Below, one piece after another: positions 45,267 through 54,785 of a stretch of DNA of 64,000 nt (positions are counted from its first letter, which is position 1; every line of letters begins with the position of its first letter). The stretch covers positions 1 to 64,000 of the forward strand of contig WQZH01000010.1 of NCBI GenBank assembly GCA_009780825.1, in the 5' to 3' direction. The translations under genes were made by a program, and so were the position numbers. Origin of the DNA: Desulfobulbus sp. (GTDB lineage Bacteria > Desulfobacterota > Desulfobulbia > Desulfobulbales > Desulfobulbaceae). A model generated the notes under the pieces. That model was not told the DNA's origin, did no database searches, and was given only the letters and a program-made list of their open reading frames with translations.

Positions 45267-46553
45267 TCAGGGCAGAAAACGGCGAGGGTCGGTGATGGCG
45301 CCTGTGATGGCGGCCGCAGCCGCACTGGCCGGGCTCATCAGGTGAACCATGCCGCCCTTGCCCATGCGGCCGTTGAAATTGCGGTTGGTGGTCGAGGCGC
45401 AGACTTCTCCCTCGGCCAGGACGCCATTGCTCATCCCCAGACAGGCGCCGCAGGTGGGATTTGACACGCAGAAGCCGCTGTCCATGAAGATTTTAATCAA
45501 CCCTTCCTCCAGGGCCTGGGAGTAGGTGGCCGGGGTAGCCGGCGCCAGGATGGCGCGGACCGAGTCGGCAATGGTCTTGCCGCGGATGACGGCAGCAGCG
45601 GCGCGGATATCCTCAATGCGGCCGTTGGTGCAGGAACCGATATAGACCTGGTCGACCCTGGTCCCTTCCATTTCGGTGATGTCTTTGACGTTGTCCGGTT
45701 TGTATCCGAAGGTGACCTGCGGGGCCATGGTGGTGACATCGATGGTCAGCATCCGTTCGTAGCTGGCGTCGGCGTCGGAACACCACTTGGCAAACGACTC
45801 GGCGGCCGCTTCCGGGCTTTCGTACTCGTCCTTGATGAACGGCCACAGGTAGCGGGCGGTAACCAAATCAGGCTGGCAGACGCCAGAGGTGGCGCCGGCC
45901 TCGACCGCCATGTTGCACAGGGTCATGCGTGACGCCATGCTCATGGCGTCGATCACCGGGCCGTGGAATTCGATCACCATGTCGGTGCCGCCGTTCACGG
46001 TGAGCTGTTTGATGACATTGAGGATGATGTCTTTGGCCACCACGCCCTTGGGCAGGGCGCCGACGACTTCCACCTTGAGCGATTTGGGCGCACGGAAGGC
46101 GCAGACGCCTTTGAGGATGCCCACCTCCAGGTCGGTGGTGCCGACACCGGGGGCAAAGGCACCGAAGGCCCCATGGGTACAGGTGTGGGAATCACCCATG
46201 ATGACGGTGTTGCCTGGGCGGATAAAACCCTTTTCCGGGAAGAGGGCATGGCAGACGCCGTTGCGGCCGATGTCGAAAAAATCCTTGATGTGGTGGCGTC
46301 TGGCCCAGTCACGCAAGATCTTGGCCTGGGTGGCAGTCTTGGAATCCTTGGACGGCGAGACGTGATCGATGACCACCTTGATCCGCTTGGGATCGCACAC
46401 CCGATCCATTCCTTTCTCCATGAGATCCATGATGGCGATGGGGGTGGTGATTTCGTGGCACATAATCACGTCGATATCGAGAACCATATTGCCCGGCGTG
46501 GGTGTGTCTCTCAGATGGGCGGCAAAGATTTTTTCTGTGATGGTCTGTCCCAT
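45267..46553 (-). CDS. leuC: 3-isopropylmalate dehydratase large subunit (LeuC/HacA family)
   Basis: 428 residues with the aconitase-family FeS ligands: GDSHTCTHGAFGAFAPGVGTTD (first Cys), YIGSCTNGRIEDIRAAA (second) and NPTCGACLGMSNG (third, CXXC). Other conserved parts are VIDHVSPSKDS and RNFNGRMGKGG. It is the catalytic half of the isomerase with LeuD. At ~430 residues it is the shorter class rather than the ~470-residue enterobacterial class. It is the first gene of the leuCD unit, with a promoter ~85 bases upstream. Confidence 0.93.
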   Translation of the reverse strand: MGQTITEKIFAAHLRDTPTPGNMVLDIDVIMCHEITTPIAIMDLMEKGMDRVCDPKRIKVVIDHVSPSKDSKTATQAKILRDWARRHHIKDFFDIGRNGVCHALFPEKGFIRPGNTVIMGDSHTCTHGAFGAFAPGVGTTDLEVGILKGVCAFRAPKSLKVEVVGALPKGVVAKDIILNVIKQLTVNGGTDMVIEFHGPVIDAMSMASRMTLCNMAVEAGATSGVCQPDLVTARYLWPFIKDEYESPEAAAESFAKWCSDADASYERMLTIDVTTMAPQVTFGYKPDNVKDITEMEGTRVDQVYIGSCTNGRIEDIRAAAAVIRGKTIADSVRAILAPATPATYSQALEEGLIKIFMDSGFCVSNPTCGACLGMSNGVLAEGEVCASTTNRNFNGRMGKGGMVHLMSPASAAAAAITGAITDPRRFLP

Positions 46554-46636
46554 GGTGCAACTCCGGTTTGGAAAAACAAGAAATGGAAAAACAAACAGCC
46601 AACCGGCGGTCTTTCCGATCAGCTTGACGAGATTGG

Positions 46637-46666
46637 ATTATTACATTCGGCAATCTGGTTCGTCAA
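46637..46666 (-). promoter_or_regulatory. Sigma-70-type promoter for leuCD
   Basis: On the minus strand TTGACG (46666-46661) and AATAAT (46642-46637) are spaced by 18 bases; the -10 matches consensus at five of six positions. It would start transcription near 46630, about 77 bases before leuC. The region is shared with the divergent yejA-like gene. Confidence 0.5.
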
Positions 46667-46815
46667 TTCATTTCCAGGTCGCCGCGGTGGCGTGAAAACA
46701 CCGGAACATCTGTACAGATGGGACTCGATTGCGTATACTGTTGCCGCTGTTTGACCACTGCCCGGTCGTTCGCTGGCTTCTTGCCACATTTCTTAAAGGA
46801 GGAGGGCGAGAAAAC

Positions 46816-48621
46816 ATGGCCCGCACGTCTTGGTTGCAATGTATTGTTTTCTGTTGTCTCCTGCCTGCCGTTCTGCCGGTTGTCTGCTGGGCTGCTCATG
46901 GGGTGAGCATCGATGGCCAGCTGAAATATCCGCAAGGGTTTACACAGTTCGACTACACCTCGCCCCAGGCCAAGAGCGGCGGGACCCTGGTGTTGCACGA
47001 TCTCGGCAGTTTCGAGAAGATGAATCCCTTCACCCTCAAGGGAGAGGCTCCCCTGGGATTGACGTCATACGTCTTCGAGGCCCTGGCTGTGCCGAGCCTG
47101 GACGAGCAGTTCGCCCAATATGGCCTGATCGCGGAAGACATCGTCCTGGCTGGCGATAAGAAATCGGTCACCTTGACCCTCAATCGCCAAGCCCGTTTCT
47201 CCGATGGCACACCGGTCACCGCCGAGGATGTCAAATTTTCCCTCGACACCCTGAAGAGCGATCAGGCGCATCCCTTCTATCAGATGTATTTTCACGATAT
47301 AGAAGCGGCGGAAATCATCGATCCCCGGACGATTCGATTCCGTTTTGTCCGGCCGAACCGGGAACTGCATATGATCGTGACGCAGTTGCCGGTCCTGAGT
47401 AAGCGGTTCTATACGGAACATCCCTTCAATCCCGTCGATGGCAAGGGGGCCATGGATATACCTGTGGGCACCGGGCCCTATGTGGTGGCGGAGATGCAAC
47501 CAGGCAAATCGATCACCTACAAAAAAAATCTGGAGTACTGGGCCAAGGATCTGGCGGTGCGCAAGGGTATGTTTAATTTTGACGCCATTGTGGTGAAATA
47601 CTACAAAGACCCGGTCGTAAGCCTTGAAGCCTTCAAGGCGGGTGAATTCGATTGGTTATTCGTCAATATCTCCAAGCAGTGGAACCGGGATTTGACCGGC
47701 CGCCGGTTTGACAACGGCGAGTTGGTCAAACGGGTCTTTCCCCATGCGAACAACGCCGGCATGCAAGGCTTTGTGTTCAACGTCCGCAAACCGATGTTCG
47801 CCGACCGGCGGGTGCGCCAGGCCGTTGGCTTGGCTTTTGATTTCGAATGGACCAACAAGACGCTTTTTTTCGCGCAGTACAACCGCAGCGAATCCTATTT
47901 TTCCAACTCGAATTATGCGGCAAAAGGGCTCCCCGATGCGGACGAGCTGAAGCTGCTTGAGCCCTTTCGCGATCAACTGCCGGCAGAAGTGTTCACACAG
48001 CCCTTGGTTCCGCCTTCCACCGCCCCACCCGGCAGTCTGAGGACCAACATGCAGGAGGCAAAAATGCTGCTGGAACAAGCCGGATGGACCATCAAGCAGG
48101 GCGCACTGGTCAATGGCAAGGGCGAGCGATTTCGCTTCGAGATCCTTCTTGCCGACACGAGCTTTGAGCGGGTGATCGCTCCGTATGCGATCAATCTCGG
48201 CAAATTGGGGATCGAGGTGTCCTACCGGACCATTGATCCGGCCTTGTATGCCGATAGGATCAAGAGTTTCGATTTCGACATGGTGGTGACCGTATTTGGC
48301 CAGTCACAGTCGCCGGGCAACGAGCAACGTGACTATTGGACGAGCTCGGCCGCCGGCCGCAAGGGCTCAAAAAATTTAGCAGGAATCACGAATCCCGTCG
48401 TGGATGCGCTGGTCGATGCTGTCATCTACGCCGAAACACAGGTACAGCTCACCACTGCCTGTCGGGCCCTGGACAGAGTTCTGTGGTATGGCTATTATGT
48501 GGTACCGAACTGGTATTTGGCAAATCATCGCTTAGCTTATGCCGCCAAGCTCAAACACCCTGCGCAGCCTCCCCTTTTTTACAACGCTGATCAGTGGCGT
48601 GACACTTGGTGGTCGGAGTGA
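46816..48621 (+). CDS. YejA-like periplasmic peptide-binding protein (ABC transporter family 5)
   Basis: 601 residues from ATG 46816; upstream frame to 46729 is ignored because the signal peptide (SWLQCIVFCCLLPAVLPVVCWA) starts just after 46816. The YejA pattern is strong: LKYPQGFTQFDYTSPQAKSGGTLVLHDLGSFEKMNPFTLKG, FEALAVPSLDEQFAQYGLIAE, SDGTPVTAEDVKFSLDTL, RRVRQAVGLAFDFEWTNKTLFFAQYNRSESYFSNS. These proteins bind oligopeptides or microcin C-like compounds for the YejBEF importer. No permease or ATPase gene follows, so it would depend on a distant transporter or be an orphan. Divergent from leuC. Confidence 0.9.
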   Translation: MARTSWLQCIVFCCLLPAVLPVVCWAAHGVSIDGQLKYPQGFTQFDYTSPQAKSGGTLVLHDLGSFEKMNPFTLKGEAPLGLTSYVFEALAVPSLDEQFAQYGLIAEDIVLAGDKKSVTLTLNRQARFSDGTPVTAEDVKFSLDTLKSDQAHPFYQMYFHDIEAAEIIDPRTIRFRFVRPNRELHMIVTQLPVLSKRFYTEHPFNPVDGKGAMDIPVGTGPYVVAEMQPGKSITYKKNLEYWAKDLAVRKGMFNFDAIVVKYYKDPVVSLEAFKAGEFDWLFVNISKQWNRDLTGRRFDNGELVKRVFPHANNAGMQGFVFNVRKPMFADRRVRQAVGLAFDFEWTNKTLFFAQYNRSESYFSNSNYAAKGLPDADELKLLEPFRDQLPAEVFTQPLVPPSTAPPGSLRTNMQEAKMLLEQAGWTIKQGALVNGKGERFRFEILLADTSFERVIAPYAINLGKLGIEVSYRTIDPALYADRIKSFDFDMVVTVFGQSQSPGNEQRDYWTSSAAGRKGSKNLAGITNPVVDALVDAVIYAETQVQLTTACRALDRVLWYGYYVVPNWYLANHRLAYAAKLKHPAQPPLFYNADQWRDTWWSE

Positions 48622-48689
48622 GAGGATCGGTGCGGTATTGAATCGTTGCCGATGATTTTTGGTTTTCCAGGATTTCCTCAGCAGGGAGC

Positions 48690-49661
48690 ATGACAGCAAG
48701 CGCAGAGAAAAACAGCAAAGATTACCAATGGATCTACCTCACGGGCAAGGAGATCTATCAGTTTTACAGCCGGATCAAGGGCCGGCTGCAGGGGATGTGT
48801 GTGTACGCTTTGGTGGGGAGGAGCGGCACCGGCAAGAGCTTCCGCGCCAAGTTGCTGGCTGAGAAACTCGGTGTGCCGTACATCGTCGATGACGGTCTCT
48901 TGATTCACGATGTCACCATTCTGGCAGGGAAATCAGCCAAGCAGGAAAAAAATTATATCAGCGCTATCAAAACTGCGCTTTTTACGGATGACGACCACCG
49001 CCTGAGCGTGGTGCAGATGATCCAGAAAAAGAAAATAAAGAAGATCATATTGCTGGGCACATCGGAGAGAATGGTGGCCAAGGTGGCCGAGGCGCTTGAG
49101 TTGCCACCGATCACCCAGGTGATCAAGATTGAGGAGATTGCCAGTCAGAAGGATATCGAAAACGCGATCAAGTCACGGTTCGAGGAGGGAAAACACGTTA
49201 TCCCGGTGCCAACCATCGAAGTGAAGCGGGATTACGCCCAAATTCTTTCCGATTCGATCCGAATTTTCTTCAAGGGAGGCAAGGACAAGGACGGGATCAG
49301 AAGATCCCGTTTTTTCGAGAAGTCAGTGGTGCAGCCCATGTATCACGACAACGGCATCGAGGGGACAGTGACGATCTCCGAGGCGGCTTTGACCCAGATG
49401 ATCCTGCATTGCATTGATGAATATGACGGGGACATACTGGTGCGCAAGATCAAGGTCAAGATGGGACGGTTGGGGTACGGCATAGACCTGTTCATCGATG
49501 TGCCGTTCGGCAAGACCCTGACCGGAGAGTTACATGAGCTGCGTGGTTACATTCTCAACAATATTCAGAAATATACCGGCATCGTCATTGACCGTCTGGA
49601 AATCGCCATCGACAGTATTTCACAGCGGAAAAAAGAGACGAAGAAGAAAACGAATGGTTAA
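48690..49661 (+). CDS. P-loop ATPase fused to an Asp23-like domain
   Basis: 323 residues. The N-terminal part has a clear Walker A, ALVGRSGTGKSFRAKLLAEKL (43-50 GRSGTGKS), and a later LLIHDVTILAGKSAK and KKIIILG-type strand, as in a small AAA/kinase-like NTPase. From about residue 220 the sequence GIEGTVTISEAALTQMILHCIDEYDGDILVRKIKVKMG, then DLFIDVPFGKTL, LRGYILNNIQKYTGIVIDRLEIAIDSI follows the Asp23/Gls24 (DUF322) pattern. Asp23 proteins are envelope-stress proteins of Firmicutes that coat the inner membrane; the joined NTPase is unusual. No signal peptide. ATG 48690 follows AGGGAG. The biological role is unknown; the preceding yejA-like gene is 68 bases away and may be in the same transcript. 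Confidence 0.65.
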   Translation: MTASAEKNSKDYQWIYLTGKEIYQFYSRIKGRLQGMCVYALVGRSGTGKSFRAKLLAEKLGVPYIVDDGLLIHDVTILAGKSAKQEKNYISAIKTALFTDDDHRLSVVQMIQKKKIKKIILLGTSERMVAKVAEALELPPITQVIKIEEIASQKDIENAIKSRFEEGKHVIPVPTIEVKRDYAQILSDSIRIFFKGGKDKDGIRRSRFFEKSVVQPMYHDNGIEGTVTISEAALTQMILHCIDEYDGDILVRKIKVKMGRLGYGIDLFIDVPFGKTLTGELHELRGYILNNIQKYTGIVIDRLEIAIDSISQRKKETKKKTNG

Positions 49662-50641
49662 GGGGCGTTGCAAATCTGCTTTTTGTTTTCCGGTATGATC
49701 CTTTTTTTATCGTGTTGCCCTCGTTGTCTCCATAAGGAATAACTTCTCAACATCCAGCAGTTACCCCATCGGCCATATCTGGTCGGTCTCGCCCGTATCC
49801 GGGAGGATACCAGACATTTCTGTCGTTCAATCCCCTGCCGTTCCATAATTTTTCAGATATACGCCGAAGCTTTCCCGTCCTGCGGTGCATGCGGATGAGA
49901 CGATGTATTTATCACTTGACTCGGGGCGAAGTGTCTTGTTATAAGTCCTGAGTTTTGAGTGGTTTTTTCGGAAGTGGCTGTAGTGTTTGTTGCCGGAATG
50001 GTTTTAGGGCTTTTTGAGGGCCTCTAGAGCGTATCTGAGGCAGATGTTGAAGCTGTGGATACGAAATTGCCCGATGAACTCGCCCCGCTGGTCAACCGGA
50101 AATTGTCTTTTCCCTCCGCTCACATTACTTCGGAAGATCACTTGAATACACTCTGCCGTTTCTGGAACGGGTAGAGATGAGCGTTTTTTCGGATGCGACG
50201 ACGGAAAACGGCTCGCATGGATAATCTCTGTATTGTCTCTCGTATAAAGATTACAAGAGGCATAGGTCGGGATGCCATGTGGCCGCTTTGATTTTCCCGT
50301 TGTTCCGAAAGAAGCTGTTTCTCGGAGAGTGCCTTTTACATACGTAGTTGTGCTGAATTGTTGTACCACGACATCATGTTAAAATAGGTGTAATGGCAGA
50401 TAACGCTGTTGCGGAAGGTTGCGGACAAGCGTACCAGGGGCTCTAGAGCATGTGCCGGCATCCTCGGAACCGGCAGATGGATTTCCCTTTGTTCTGTGCG
50501 CGACTGATCCGAATCAGGGTACTGCGACAGAAGTGCCACGTTGTAGTAGATTGTTAGTGAACAGGGGATTGAACTAATTAACATTTTTTATTTGGAGGAT
50601 TTCGTGCTGCCGCGCGAGATTCGCCGCAAAAGGATGCGTCT
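49662..50641. other. Gene-poor kilobase upstream of sucC
   Basis: Nearly 1 kb without a gene I can support. Short minus-strand frames at 50004-50369 and 50336-50584 have no recognisable motif and odd composition. CTCTAGAGC occurs at 50022-50030 and again at 50441-50449, too short to prove an insertion. The last ~100 bases should carry the sucC promoter and end with a good AAGGA at 50632-50636. A decayed gene or unknown RNA could lie here. Confidence 0.4.
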
Positions 50642-51799
50642 ATGAAGATTCATGAGTATCAGGCCAAGGAACTATTTCGCAAATACAATGTACCTACCCC
50701 CAAAGGGAAGCTCGCCCACACTTCGGACGAGGTAGCGAAAATTGCCGAGGAATTCGGTTATCCGGTCGTCGTCAAAGCTCAGGTACATGCTGGTGGCCGC
50801 GGCAAGGGCGGTGGCGTTAAGTTGGCTAAGACCAAAGCCGATGTGAAGCCGGTTTCCGATTCCATCATTGGCATGACCCTCGTCACCAAGCAAACCGGCG
50901 CTCAGGGTAAAAAGGTCCGCAAGGTGTTGGTTGAAGAAGGACTGAACATTAAAAAGGAACTTTATCTCTCCATCATTCCCGACCGTGAAACCGCCACGGT
51001 TGCCATTGTCTGCAGCCAAGACGGCGGCATGGATATCGAGGAAGTGGCAGCCAAGACCCCGGAACGGATCGTTACCGTCAACATCAGCCCGGTTACCGGG
51101 TTTCAGCCGTTCCATGCCCGCAGAGTTTGCTTTGGCCTCGAAATCGAAAAAGATCTGCAGAAACAAATGTCGGCGCTGGTGAAAAACCTCTACGACCTGT
51201 TCGTCGCCTATGACTGCTCCATGGTCGAGATCAACCCGCTCATCATTACCGCCGAAGGCAATATTCTCGCGCTGGACGCCAAGATGGACATCGACGGCAA
51301 TGCGCTGTACCGGCATCCCGATGTCAAGGAAATGCGCGATATCGAAGAGGAAGATCCGGTCGAGGCAGAGGCTGCCCAGTTTGGCCTGAACTATATCAAT
51401 CTTGATGGCAACGTCGGGAATATCGTCAACGGTGCCGGTTTGGCCATGGCCACCATGGATATCGTCAAGCTGGCTGGTGCTTCTCCTGCCAACTTTTTGG
51501 ATGTCGGTGGCGGTGCCAATGCCGAAGCCATCGAAAACGGTTTCCGCCTGATTATGAAGGATCCGGCGGTCAAAGGTATCCTGATCAACGTATTTGGCGG
51601 TATCCTCCGGTGTGACATTCTGGCCCAGGGTGTTGTTCAGGCCGCAACCAAGCTGAAACTACAGGTTCCCGTTGTGATCCGTATGGAAGGAACCAATGTC
51701 GATGAAGGTCGTAAAATTCTTGCCGAATCCGGCCTTGATCTGGTCAATGCCAAGGATTTGGCCGACGCAGCGGAGAAGGTGGCGAAGATCGTCGCGTGA
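50642..51799 (+). CDS. sucC: Succinyl-CoA synthetase subunit beta
   Basis: 385 residues. ATP-grasp signatures: MKIHEYQAKELFRKYNVPTPKG, VVKAQVHAGGRGKGGGVKLA, MVEINPLIITAEGNILALDAKM, then the CoA-ligase part with GNVGNIVNGAGLAMATMDIV and NVFGGILRCDILAQGV. With SucD it interconverts succinate and succinyl-CoA with nucleotide phosphorylation. AAGGA is 7 bases before the ATG. sucD follows after 149 bases. Next to the carboxyltransferase genes it points to use in propionate formation or breakdown rather than a plain citric acid cycle. Confidence 0.97.
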   Translation: MKIHEYQAKELFRKYNVPTPKGKLAHTSDEVAKIAEEFGYPVVVKAQVHAGGRGKGGGVKLAKTKADVKPVSDSIIGMTLVTKQTGAQGKKVRKVLVEEGLNIKKELYLSIIPDRETATVAIVCSQDGGMDIEEVAAKTPERIVTVNISPVTGFQPFHARRVCFGLEIEKDLQKQMSALVKNLYDLFVAYDCSMVEINPLIITAEGNILALDAKMDIDGNALYRHPDVKEMRDIEEEDPVEAEAAQFGLNYINLDGNVGNIVNGAGLAMATMDIVKLAGASPANFLDVGGGANAEAIENGFRLIMKDPAVKGILINVFGGILRCDILAQGVVQAATKLKLQVPVVIRMEGTNVDEGRKILAESGLDLVNAKDLADAAEKVAKIVA

Positions 51800-51948
51800 A
51801 CCAGGTGTTCACTGTGACGAAAGGTTGGCGATGGAAGATGAAGATGCATGTTTATCGCCATGATGCGAACACTTGCGCGGATAACCGCAGCCGAACGATT
51901 CAGCTTGCATAAAGGCACAAAAAACAATAACCCGCAGAGGACTTGAGA

Positions 51949-52824
51949 ATGAGCGTTTTAGTTAATAAAAATACACGGTTGGTTGTACAAGGCATCACTG
52001 GCCAAGAAGGTCAGTTTCATACCCGTTCCTGCATTGCGTACGGCACGAATGTTGTCGCGGGCGTGACCCCCGGTAAAGGGGGGCAGAAGATGGACGATGT
52101 GCCGATCTTTAACGGTGTGAAGGAGGCCCGGGACAAAACGGGCTGCAACGCATCCATGATTCTGGTTCCGCCGCCGTTTGCCGCCGATGCGATCATCGAA
52201 GCCGCCGATGCCGGCGTTGAGTTGGTTGTCTGCATCACGGAAGGTATTCCGGTTCTTGATATGATGCGGGTCAAGAATTACTTGGCCACTCGCACCACCC
52301 GGCTTATCGGCCCGAACTGCCCCGGCATTATCACTCCCGGCGAATGCAAGATCGGCATCATGCCCGGACCGATGCACAAACCAGGCGGGCCGTGGGGCGT
52401 CGTCTCCCGCTCTGGAACACTCACCTATGAGTCTGTTCATCAGTTGACCCAGGTCGGTTTCGGTCAGACGACCTGTATCGGTATCGGCGGCGATCCTGTC
52501 AACGGGACGAACTTCATCGATTGTCTGGAGCTGTTCGAGAAGGATCTGGACACAAAAGCCATTGTCATGATCGGCGAGATCGGCGGCAATGCCGAAGAGA
52601 ACGCCTGCGAGTGGATCAAGGCCAATACCAAGAAACCGGTGGTCGGTTTTATCGCCGGTCTAACCGCACCTCCCGGCCGCCGAATGGGACATGCCGGCGC
52701 CATCGTGAGCGGGGGCAAAGGGACCGCCGAGGCCAAAATCGAGGCCATGAAGGCAAGCGGTGTGCATCATTGCTCCAATCTTGGCAAATTGGGCGAACTC
52801 TGTAAGCAAGTCTATAAAGGTTGA
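51949..52824 (+). CDS. sucD: Succinyl-CoA synthetase subunit alpha
   Basis: 291 residues. [63 protein letters not shown] and [14 protein letters not shown] are the SucD pattern; the phosphohistidine is in [11 protein letters not shown] at residue 248. The start is ATG 51949, with GAGG 9 bases before; a TTG two codons earlier is unlikely. It partners SucC. A strong hairpin at 52835 and 96 bases separate it from the carboxyltransferase genes. Confidence 0.97.
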   Translation: MSVLVNKNTRLVVQGITGQEGQFHTRSCIAYGTNVVAGVTPGKGGQKMDDVPIFNGVKEARDKTGCNASMILVPPPFAADAIIEAADAGVELVVCITEGIPVLDMMRVKNYLATRTTRLIGPNCPGIITPGECKIGIMPGPMHKPGGPWGVVSRSGTLTYESVHQLTQVGFGQTTCIGIGGDPVNGTNFIDCLELFEKDLDTKAIVMIGEIGGNAEENACEWIKANTKKPVVGFIAGLTAPPGRRMGHAGAIVSGGKGTAEAKIEAMKASGVHHCSNLGKLGELCKQVYKG

Positions 52825-52834
52825 TGTATACTCT

Positions 52835-52865
52835 GTGGTGTCGGATGTACCCCATCCGACACCAC
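52835..52865. terminator. Perfect 13-bp stem-loop between sucD and the carboxyltransferase genes
   Basis: 52835-52847 pairs perfectly with 52853-52865 around a 5-nt loop, starting 11 bases after the sucD stop. There is no T run, so it is more likely an mRNA 3'-end stabiliser or a partial terminator that lowers expression of the downstream genes than a full stop. Confidence 0.5.
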
Positions 52866-52920
52866 TTCGGCTCATAAATTGGCAAGGAATGTTGACTGAA
52901 TTCTGCAGCAAGGAGACAGC

Positions 52921-54471
52921 ATGAGTACAAAACAAAAATTAGAGCAGTTAAAGCAAAAGAGGGCCAAAGCCTTGCTAGGCGGCGGCCAGGACAAGATTGA
53001 TAAGATCCATGCCTCTGGCAAGTATACTGCCCGTGAGCGCATCCTCCTCCTTCTCGATCCTGGTACGTTCGAGGAATATGATGCCTTCAAGCTCCATCGT
53101 TGCTACAACTTCGGCATGGAAAAAACCAAGTTCCTCGGCGACGGTATTGTGACCGGTTACGGAAAACTCAACGGTCGTCCGGTGTATATTTATGCCCAGG
53201 ATTTCTCCGTTCTGGGTGGCTCCCTTTCCGGAACCCTGGCAGAGAAGATTTGCAAGGTCATGGATCTGGGCGTGAAGAACGGTATCCCGGTCATTGGTCT
53301 CAATGATTCGGGCGGTGCGCGTATTCAGGAAGGCATCGAGGCCCTGGCAGGGTATACTGAAATTTTCACCCGCAACGTCCTTTCCTCAGGTGTCGTTCCC
53401 CAGATCACCGGTGTCTTCGGACCCTGCGCGGGCGGCGCTGTCTATTCTCCCGCGCTGACCGACTTCATCATCCAGGTCAAGATACAGTCCTACATGTTCC
53501 TGACCGGTCCCAAGGTTGTTAAAACCGTGTGCCAAGAAGATGTCACCACGGAGGCATTGGGCGGCGCGGTCATGCATACCACCAAATCCGGCGTGACCGA
53601 CTACGCAGCCGAGAACGAGGACGATGCTATCCAGTACATCAAGGATCTGATGAGCTACCTGCCGCAGAACAACTTGGAGAATCCTCCGGATGCCCCCTGC
53701 GACGACCCGATCACCCGTCGGTCCGAAATGCTCAACGATATCATTCCGGACAATCCGAATATGGCTTATGATATCAAAAAAGTGATCGCCGAGACGGTTG
53801 ACAATGGCGTCTTCTTTGAGATCAAGAAGAATTTCGCCCCGAACATCGTCGTCGGTTTTGCCCGTTACGGCGGCAAGTCCGTTGGCATTGTCGGCAACCA
53901 GCCGTCTTATTACGCCGGTGTGTTGGATATCGATTCTTCGATCAAGGGCGCCCGGTTTGTCCGCTTCTGCGATTGCTTCAACATCCCGGTCATCACCTTC
54001 GTCGACGTCCCCGGCTTCCTGCCCGGCACCAATCAGGAGTTCGGCGGCGTCATCCGCAACGGCGCCAAGTTGCTCTACGCCTATGCCGAATCGACCGTGC
54101 CCAAAGTCACCATCATTACCCGCAAGGCCTACGGCGGTGCATACTGCGCCATGTCATCTAAGCATCTGCGCACCGACATCAACTACTCCTGGCCCACCGG
54201 CGAAATCGCCGTTATGGGTTCGAAGGGAGCGGTTGAAATTCTGTTTGCCAAGGGCGCCAAGTCGGCCGAGGATCCCAGAGCCTTTTTGGTCGAGAAGGAA
54301 AGCGAGTACAACGAAAACTTCTCCAACCCCTACTGTGCAGCCGAGCGTGGCTACATTGACGATGTTATCGAACCGGCCGAAACACGGTTCCGGATCATCA
54401 ATGCACTTGAGTCGATTTCTGGGAAACGCGACACCATCCCGATGAAAAAACACGGCAATATTCCGCTGTAA
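52921..54471 (+). CDS. mmdA: Methylmalonyl-CoA carboxyltransferase 12S-type subunit (MmdA/PccB family)
   Basis: 516 residues. Carboxyltransferase domain pairs: [80 protein letters not shown] in the first half, and [44 protein letters not shown] and [12 protein letters not shown] in the second. This fold moves the carboxyl group between biotin and methylmalonyl/propionyl-CoA. It is followed by a small-subunit gene and a pyruvate/oxaloacetate-type carboxyltransferase with biotin, as expected for transcarboxylase. No membrane beta subunit (sodium-pump decarboxylase) gene is present. Confidence 0.93.
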   Translation: MSTKQKLEQLKQKRAKALLGGGQDKIDKIHASGKYTARERILLLLDPGTFEEYDAFKLHRCYNFGMEKTKFLGDGIVTGYGKLNGRPVYIYAQDFSVLGGSLSGTLAEKICKVMDLGVKNGIPVIGLNDSGGARIQEGIEALAGYTEIFTRNVLSSGVVPQITGVFGPCAGGAVYSPALTDFIIQVKIQSYMFLTGPKVVKTVCQEDVTTEALGGAVMHTTKSGVTDYAAENEDDAIQYIKDLMSYLPQNNLENPPDAPCDDPITRRSEMLNDIIPDNPNMAYDIKKVIAETVDNGVFFEIKKNFAPNIVVGFARYGGKSVGIVGNQPSYYAGVLDIDSSIKGARFVRFCDCFNIPVITFVDVPGFLPGTNQEFGGVIRNGAKLLYAYAESTVPKVTIITRKAYGGAYCAMSSKHLRTDINYSWPTGEIAVMGSKGAVEILFAKGAKSAEDPRAFLVEKESEYNENFSNPYCAAERGYIDDVIEPAETRFRIINALESISGKRDTIPMKKHGNIPL

Positions 54472-54534
54472 GCACTCTCAAGGAATGGTACGGCCGGGCT
54501 ATGTGCCGCGCCAATAAACTCAGAGGATGACAGA

Positions 54535-54729
54535 ATGGCAAAAATGAATAAAAAGATGGCTGCGGCCCTTGCAGCCGTTAATGCCTATTTGATGCAGGAA
54601 GAAGAAGCGGCCTATCAAGCACAGTTGGCCGCCGCCAGACCTGCACCGACAGGACCGAGCTTATGGGCAATTGCCAGCCGTCAGGATATTATGAATTTCC
54701 GCAGGCTGATTCAAATGAAAGCTTTCTGA
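54535..54729 (+). CDS. Small subunit of the carboxyltransferase complex (Mmd delta/epsilon C-terminal-like)
   Basis: 64 residues between mmdA and the biotin-bearing subunit. The N-terminal helix (MNKKMAAALAAVNAYLMQEEEAAYQAQ) is followed by a short Ala/Pro linker and a conserved-looking tail, SLWAIASRQDIMNFRRLIQMKAF. Similar short proteins with a W..A.RQ..M..R tail are found with biotin-dependent methylmalonyl-CoA decarboxylases, where they help assembly. There is no membrane helix, so it is not a full OadG/MmdD. The assignment rests on position and tail pattern. The gene starts with a GAGG-type site and is 64 bases after mmdA. Confidence 0.65.
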   Translation: MAKMNKKMAAALAAVNAYLMQEEEAAYQAQLAAARPAPTGPSLWAIASRQDIMNFRRLIQMKAF

Positions 54730-54785
54730 TACTTTTTTTCTCACATTGACGTTCAACGCAAACGATAACTAGGAGATTAAAGAAA

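Noticed and set aside
50022..50449. Possible insertion flanked by CTCTAGAGC direct repeats
   Set aside because: Nine bases, largely a self-palindrome, are too short to show an insertion; no transposase remnant was recognised.
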